From Nibribacter koreensis (lineage in GTDB: Bacteria > Bacteroidota > Bacteroidia > Cytophagales > Hymenobacteraceae), in NCBI RefSeq assembly GCF_039541795.1, contig NZ_BAABGX010000001.1, forward strand, positions 1,609,134 through 1,673,133: 64,000 bases of DNA, in the 5' to 3' direction. Both the position numbers and the translations under genes were made by a program. This document shows, one piece after another, positions 59,962 to 64,000 of the stretch. Each line of letters starts with the position of its first letter. The stretch's first letter is position 1. The notes beneath the pieces are model-generated. The model was not told the DNA's origin, made no database searches, and was given only the letters and a program-made list of their open reading frames with translations.

Positions 59962-59999
59962 CGTTTTTGGCCTGTTTTCTGGAAAACAGGCCAAAAACG
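59962..59999. repeat. 38-bp palindromic element, copy 27, with 13-bp extended arms
   Basis: Perfect core (CGTTTTTGGCCTG, centre CTGG). AATCTAATAGCCC on the left (59949-59961) and its exact complement on the right (60000-60012) extend the palindrome to 64 bp. It lies in a convergent gap between the TerC and transglycosylase genes. Confidence 0.95.
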
Positions 60000-60031
60000 G
60001 GGCTATTAGATTAATGCTTGTTCTACTAGGG

Positions 60032-62056
60032 TTAATCTAACAGATCAATTGGAGCTAACTGTAGCGTGTCCATGATCATGGTGGTATCTGGCTTAATCTT
60101 TATGATAAAGTCTGCGGCACGCCCCTTTAAATCAACGTGAGTAGAGACGCTGTTGTAATCATTGTAAGAAATTAGCCCCTTCTTGAGCATGTTGCCGCTA
60201 ATCAACTTGAAGAAATACCTTGGATAGGATCTTAGATTCCCGTAGGCATCAAAGTAAGACCTGTATTGCTTGGGTTTAGGGACAATGCTGGCTAAGAACA
60301 TGCTTTCCTCTAAGGTCAACTGGCTAGGCAGCTTCTGGAAATAAAACTGCGCCGCTTCCTTAACGCCATACACGCCGGGCCCCCATTCTATTACATTCAG
60401 GTAGACCTCATACATGCGCTGCTTATTGCTTATTTTAAGGTTCTCAATCAACCAAACAATCAAAGCTTCTTCTACTTTGCGCGTAATGGTCTTCTTACGG
60501 GTCAAGAACACGTTTTTCACCAGCTGCATAGACACAGTACTACCTCCGCGCACAAAAGACCCTTCCTTTATATTAGTGATAAGCGAATGCCGGAACGCGC
60601 CTTCATGAAAACCCTTATGCGTCATAAACTTTGGGTCTTCGGCTGTAAGGATAGAGTTCTTTAGGTAAGGAGAAATCTGTGCATATGGAGTGAACTTAGG
60701 GTAGGATGGTCCCACTGGAAAGCTTCTCAGCTCTTTTCCGTTTTCATACACGGTATGCACAAACTCCTGGTTCAGCTTGCGTAAGTCCTGAACTCCAAAT
60801 TGCGTTATTGTAAGGTTTTGAGCGTCCAGGTCTGAGTTAAAAGTAAGGCTGTCTACCTTGGCCATGTCCACATAAAAATCCATGTGGTACTTAAAGCTGC
60901 CGGTGGCCTTCATCCCCTGGAACGTATCAAACAAACCTGGTGGCATAGACTCAAACAAGTCGTTGGCCGGAATGTTAGGAGAGTCAATCTTTATCCCAAT
61001 CTTTCTATTGGGCCGGGTTTCATATGTAAGCTGTGGGTAGAAGACGGCTTTGTTGATCCGCACTTCAGACAAGGTGTCTAATGAATAATAGTGATCTCCT
61101 AGCGTGATGACATATTTTAAGGCTCCATCCTTCACAAACACATCTTCATCAGCTATTTTAGGATGGTTCAACACCAAGCTGTGGCCACTGGATTCGCCAG
61201 TTACCGTTAACTGCCCGTTCTTGAACTTCTTACCAGTTATACTTAGGCTAAGCGTGTCAAACCGCATGGTAGCGCCCCACTTTCGTTCAATATAAGGTAC
61301 TTCAATGCCTCCTGGCTTGTCTCCATACATCTTAGCCGAAAGCAGGTATTCATCTGGGTCAACCAATCCTTTTACATTCATGGTATTGGTCACAGAGTCA
61401 GTAGAAATGACCATTTTGGAAAGAATGACTCCGTCTTCTACCGTCAAGGATGGAATCTTAACTCCAATGAAAAGACTATCATTTTTTAACGATACTCCCA
61501 ACCGCTGGAAATTGACGCCATCAGGTACGTTTTCAAACACAGTCTCTATGAGCCTATTCAATAAAACTCCATAATTAGACTGCTTGACCGTATCTGCACT
61601 TGCTTGCTGGGCCCCTTTCTTCTTAAGTAAGAAAGAGAAATTATCCACCTTTCCTTCTTTAACAGCATCAATAATACCATTAGATACATTGAACTGTTTA
61701 AACACCATCCTACCCAAAAACAGCGACCTAAAACTTACGGTAGCCTCTACACTGTCTATCTGCAGGAGCTTAGGCTGATCAATGGGCAGAAACTGGATGT
61801 GTTGCACCATTACAGTATTCAGGTCTACAAACTTAGCAGACCCTATATGGAGTTTTGCAGGGTACTTGGCCTCTACTTTTTGAATGACCTTTGAAACGGC
61901 ATACTGCAGTAATCGCTCTCGGTTTAACAGGAAAACCCCGAAGGCCACAACCAGGAGAGTGAGAATACTTCCAAGCCAGATAAAAAGCTTTTTCTTGTTG
62001 AATGGTTTTTGCTTAATAGTATCAGACAAGGCTATAGAGATTATAAATGAAAACAT
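60032..62056 (-). CDS. GT51 peptidoglycan transglycosylase with N-terminal AsmA-like domain
   Basis: 674 residues. One transmembrane helix (about 24-44), a long AsmA/DUF-like beta region (about 50-425) with no penicillin-binding domain, then the GT51 domain: catalytic Glu473 in TAEDPKF, RGGSTVSMQLVKN (503-515), and RKVEEALIVWLIENLKISNKQRMYEVYLN. It polymerises lipid II glycan strands at the membrane. Monofunctional enzymes such as MtgA are about 240 residues, so the large N-terminal part is an addition. The TACTTTTG box at 62074 supports this start. Confidence 0.88.
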   Translation of the reverse strand: MFSFIISIALSDTIKQKPFNKKKLFIWLGSILTLLVVAFGVFLLNRERLLQYAVSKVIQKVEAKYPAKLHIGSAKFVDLNTVMVQHIQFLPIDQPKLLQIDSVEATVSFRSLFLGRMVFKQFNVSNGIIDAVKEGKVDNFSFLLKKKGAQQASADTVKQSNYGVLLNRLIETVFENVPDGVNFQRLGVSLKNDSLFIGVKIPSLTVEDGVILSKMVISTDSVTNTMNVKGLVDPDEYLLSAKMYGDKPGGIEVPYIERKWGATMRFDTLSLSITGKKFKNGQLTVTGESSGHSLVLNHPKIADEDVFVKDGALKYVITLGDHYYSLDTLSEVRINKAVFYPQLTYETRPNRKIGIKIDSPNIPANDLFESMPPGLFDTFQGMKATGSFKYHMDFYVDMAKVDSLTFNSDLDAQNLTITQFGVQDLRKLNQEFVHTVYENGKELRSFPVGPSYPKFTPYAQISPYLKNSILTAEDPKFMTHKGFHEGAFRHSLITNIKEGSFVRGGSTVSMQLVKNVFLTRKKTITRKVEEALIVWLIENLKISNKQRMYEVYLNVIEWGPGVYGVKEAAQFYFQKLPSQLTLEESMFLASIVPKPKQYRSYFDAYGNLRSYPRYFFKLISGNMLKKGLISYNDYNSVSTHVDLKGRAADFIIKIKPDTTMIMDTLQLAPIDLLD

Positions 62057-62073
62057 TCCCTACCGGGAGGTTA

Positions 62074-62081
62074 CAAAAGTA
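62074..62081 (-). promoter_or_regulatory. TAnnTTTG (-7) promoter box of the transglycosylase gene
   Basis: TACTTTTG on the minus strand, 17 bp before the ATG at 62056. Confidence 0.5.
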
Positions 62082-62227
62082 ACAGATTACAGCTGGTATG
62101 AAAAGCAGACTGCGCAGGTGCGTACATACGTTTTTGGGTAATTTTAGTTTGAATGCTAATTTTTACCCCAGAACTGGCAGAGGTCATAAGACTTTGCTCC
62201 AAACAATCTACTTTCAAAGAACATAGT

Positions 62228-62235
62228 TATCTTTG
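62228..62235 (+). promoter_or_regulatory. TAnnTTTG (-7) promoter box of purB
   Basis: TATCTTTG lies 15 bp before the ATG at 62251. It overlaps the TTG at 62233 that could otherwise be taken as an alternative start, making that TTG unlikely. Confidence 0.55.
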
Positions 62236-62250
62236 GCAAACACTACACCT

Positions 62251-63603
62251 ATGAATTTTTCTCCATTAACAGCTATTTCACCCATAGATGGCAGATACCG
62301 TGCCCAAGTTTCTGAACTAGCCCCTTACTTTTCAGAATTTGGTTTAATACGCTACAGAGTATTAGTAGAAATTGAGTATTTCATTGCCTTATGTGAATTG
62401 CCGCTTCCTCAACTAACCCAGATTGACGCCTCTTTATTTGAACAAATGCGCTCCATCTACCAAAATTTTACGGAGGAAGATGCTTTAGAGATAAAAAACA
62501 CAGAGAAAACCACTAACCATGATGTAAAGGCGGTGGAGTATTTCCTGAAAGACAGGCTAGCTAAACTAGGCTTGGATGAGAGCATTGAATTCGTTCATTT
62601 TGGGTTAACTTCTCAAGACATTAACAATACAGCCATACCCATGTCTTTAAAAGAGGCAATGGAAGAACAAATCTTGCCAGGCTACACCAATCTTTTAAAC
62701 ACTTTATGGGATTTAGCTAAAACGTGGAAAGACATACCCATGTTGGCACATACTCATGGGCAACCTGCGTCACCTACAAGATTGGGTAAGGAGATCCACG
62801 TCTTTGTTAATAGGATGGAGCAGCAGATGGAGCTACTGTCCAGCATTCCATTTGCAGGTAAGTTTGGTGGTGCTACAGGTAATTTTAACGCTCACTATGT
62901 AGCCTATCCAGAAATTAACTGGGTAGGTTTTGGAAACAACTTTCTGGAAAGCAAGCTGCATTTGACCAGAAGCCAGGTGACAACGCAGATAGAGCATTAT
63001 GATCACTTAGCCGCCTTGCTAGACAATATCAAGCGGATAAACACCATCTTGATTGATTTCTCAAGAGATATTTGGCAATACATCTCTATGGGATATTTTA
63101 AGCAAAAGATAAAAGCTGGAGAAATTGGCTCTTCAGCCATGCCGCATAAAGTGAATCCAATTGACTTTGAAAATGCAGAGGGCAACCTAGGAATGGCGAA
63201 CGGTATTTTCTCTTTCCTTTCAGAAAAACTTCCAGTCTCTAGACTACAGAGAGATTTAACAGACTCAACCGTGCTTAGAAACTTAGGTGTCCCCTTTGCT
63301 CATTCCTTAATAGCTTTAAAGTCGCTTACCAAGGGGCTCCAAAAACTAGAATTGAATGAACAGGCACTACATCAAGATTTAGAAGACAATTGGGCAGTAG
63401 TGGCCGAGGCAATCCAAACAGTACTTAGAAGAGAAGGATACCCTGCTCCTTATGAAGCTTTAAAGGACTTGACTAGGAAAAACGAGAAGATTACGCAGGA
63501 AGCTATTGCCACCTTTATAAAGACGCTTAATATTACAGAAGAGGTAAAAAATGAGTTGCTTAAGATTTCCCCACAGACATATACTGGGGTAATTCTCTAT
63601 TAG
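62251..63603 (+). CDS. purB: adenylosuccinate lyase
   Basis: 450 residues, E. coli PurB-like long form. It begins SPLTAISPIDGRY, the catalytic region is HTHGQPASPT, and the signature loop SSAMPHKVNPIDFENAEGN carries the catalytic Ser (of SSAMPHKVNP). It acts twice in purine synthesis (SAICAR to AICAR, adenylosuccinate to AMP). The ATG at 62251 is chosen because of the promoter box just upstream. It ends in an unusually long perfect hairpin. Confidence 0.96.
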   Translation: MNFSPLTAISPIDGRYRAQVSELAPYFSEFGLIRYRVLVEIEYFIALCELPLPQLTQIDASLFEQMRSIYQNFTEEDALEIKNTEKTTNHDVKAVEYFLKDRLAKLGLDESIEFVHFGLTSQDINNTAIPMSLKEAMEEQILPGYTNLLNTLWDLAKTWKDIPMLAHTHGQPASPTRLGKEIHVFVNRMEQQMELLSSIPFAGKFGGATGNFNAHYVAYPEINWVGFGNNFLESKLHLTRSQVTTQIEHYDHLAALLDNIKRINTILIDFSRDIWQYISMGYFKQKIKAGEIGSSAMPHKVNPIDFENAEGNLGMANGIFSFLSEKLPVSRLQRDLTDSTVLRNLGVPFAHSLIALKSLTKGLQKLELNEQALHQDLEDNWAVVAEAIQTVLRREGYPAPYEALKDLTRKNEKITQEAIATFIKTLNITEEVKNELLKISPQTYTGVILY

Positions 63604-63616
63604 ACGATTTAATCAT

Positions 63617-63679
63617 CTAAAATGCTATAACAGAAAAGGCGCAGATAGATTCTGCGCCTTTTCTGTTATAGCATTTTAG
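63617..63679. terminator. 29-bp perfect-stem terminator hairpin after purB
   Basis: 63617-63645 is exactly complementary to 63651-63679 with a 5-nt loop (TAGAT). The stem includes CAGAAAAGGCGCAGA and ends ATTTTAG. It is very long for an intrinsic terminator and symmetrical. Confidence 0.85.
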
Positions 63680-63952
63680 CTTTAATTCTTTCCAACAAAG
63701 CTTAGATGCTTGAAGACATACACAAATTTACTCAGACATAAATTAATGATGAAGTAAGAATTGGAGACTAATAGAGTACCCTTCTTCAACTTCCAAACAT
63801 CTAGGCGTACTAGTCTAATCAAAAAGCCATGAAATTATCGAATATATAACTTTATGCCCCATCCCGAATAGGTAGCTTTGATTCTCTAACAATAACTTAT
63901 AAACATATTTAAACTATACCTATTCTTCCCTCTGGGCATGGTTAAAAAGCAA

Positions 63953-63983
63953 GAGCCCCCTGCCGGGTTACCGGAGGGGGCTC
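63953..63983 (-). terminator. terminator for a minus-strand gene beyond the window
   Basis: GAGCCCCC (63953-63960) with GGGGGCTC (63976-63983), inner CCGG/CCGG. On the minus strand TTGCTTTTT follows. The gene it serves would end beyond base 64000. The region 63680-63952 shows no gene. Confidence 0.6.
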
Positions 63984-64000
63984 GTTGGGATGGGGTTGGC

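Noticed and set aside
62130..62172. Possible palindrome upstream of purB (CGTTTTTGGGTAATTTTAG)
   Set aside because: The left half resembles the element, but the right half does not pair at the fixed 38-bp length.
63953..63983. Hairpin at the window end as a tRNA or attachment site
   Set aside because: There is no cloverleaf, anticodon arm or CCA-compatible end; the GC stem with a T-tract on the minus strand fits a terminator.

Overview
The window looks like a chromosomal segment from a member of the Bacteroidota, order Cytophagales, most like the Hymenobacteraceae (Rufibacter / Nibribacter / Pontibacter type). This is an inference. It rests on four secreted proteins with type IX secretion (T9SS) sorting tails, a TonB-receptor/DUF4249 pair, MacB/FtsX-type permeases of about 800 residues, TAnnTTTG promoter boxes placed very close to start codons, few Shine-Dalgarno sequences, and menaquinone and complex I genes of Bacteroidota type. 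No rRNA, tRNA, CRISPR array, prophage or transposase gene was seen.

Layout. 1-3.5 kb: end of an MFS transporter, a lipase-like lipoprotein, thioredoxin, then a 1-kb gene-free stretch packed with repeats. 3.5-9.4 kb: a sensor kinase / sigma-54 activator pair and an FtsX-type permease, with three phased operator-like sites and a good sigma-54 promoter between them. 9.5-15 kb: M61 peptidase, a small hypothetical, TonB receptor plus DUF4249 lipoprotein. 15-24.4 kb: punA, sppA, rarA, an isolated nuoH-nuoI pair and several hypotheticals. 24.4-35.1 kb: a second copy of the structured repeat, then small enzymes, a glutathionylspermidine-synthase-like gene with a UPF0323-like lipoprotein, murI, an SPW protein, uup and a CoA-transferase. 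35.2-47.2 kb: four monocistronic T9SS cargo genes ending with a 1785-residue YDG-repeat protein. 47.9-64 kb: DEAD-box helicase, menA, glutathione peroxidase, argS, arginase-family enzyme, arginine decarboxylase, a heptose-phosphatase-like HAD enzyme, hemY, a DPM1-like glycosyltransferase, a TerC protein, a large GT51 transglycosylase and purB.

The most striking feature is not a gene. A fixed-length 38-bp near-perfect palindrome (left arm CGTTTTTGGCCTGTTTTC, right arm its complement) occurs 27 times, in most intergenic gaps longer than about 70 bp. It is absent from the 14-kb surface-protein cluster. Copies show paired compensatory changes and often share their T-rich ends with transcription terminators. 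Some sit in the loop of a longer gene-specific hairpin. One copy lies inside the coding sequence of argS and another supplies the start codon region of menA.

A second candidate novelty is an approximately 370-bp multi-hairpin element present twice in inverted orientation (about 2899-3273 and 24557-24920). Its stems are conserved while its loops vary, which suggests a structured RNA or structured mobile DNA. The phased sites upstream of the sigma-54 activator, the modular T9SS gene array with a shared 3' untranslated motif, and several enzyme variants are listed separately.
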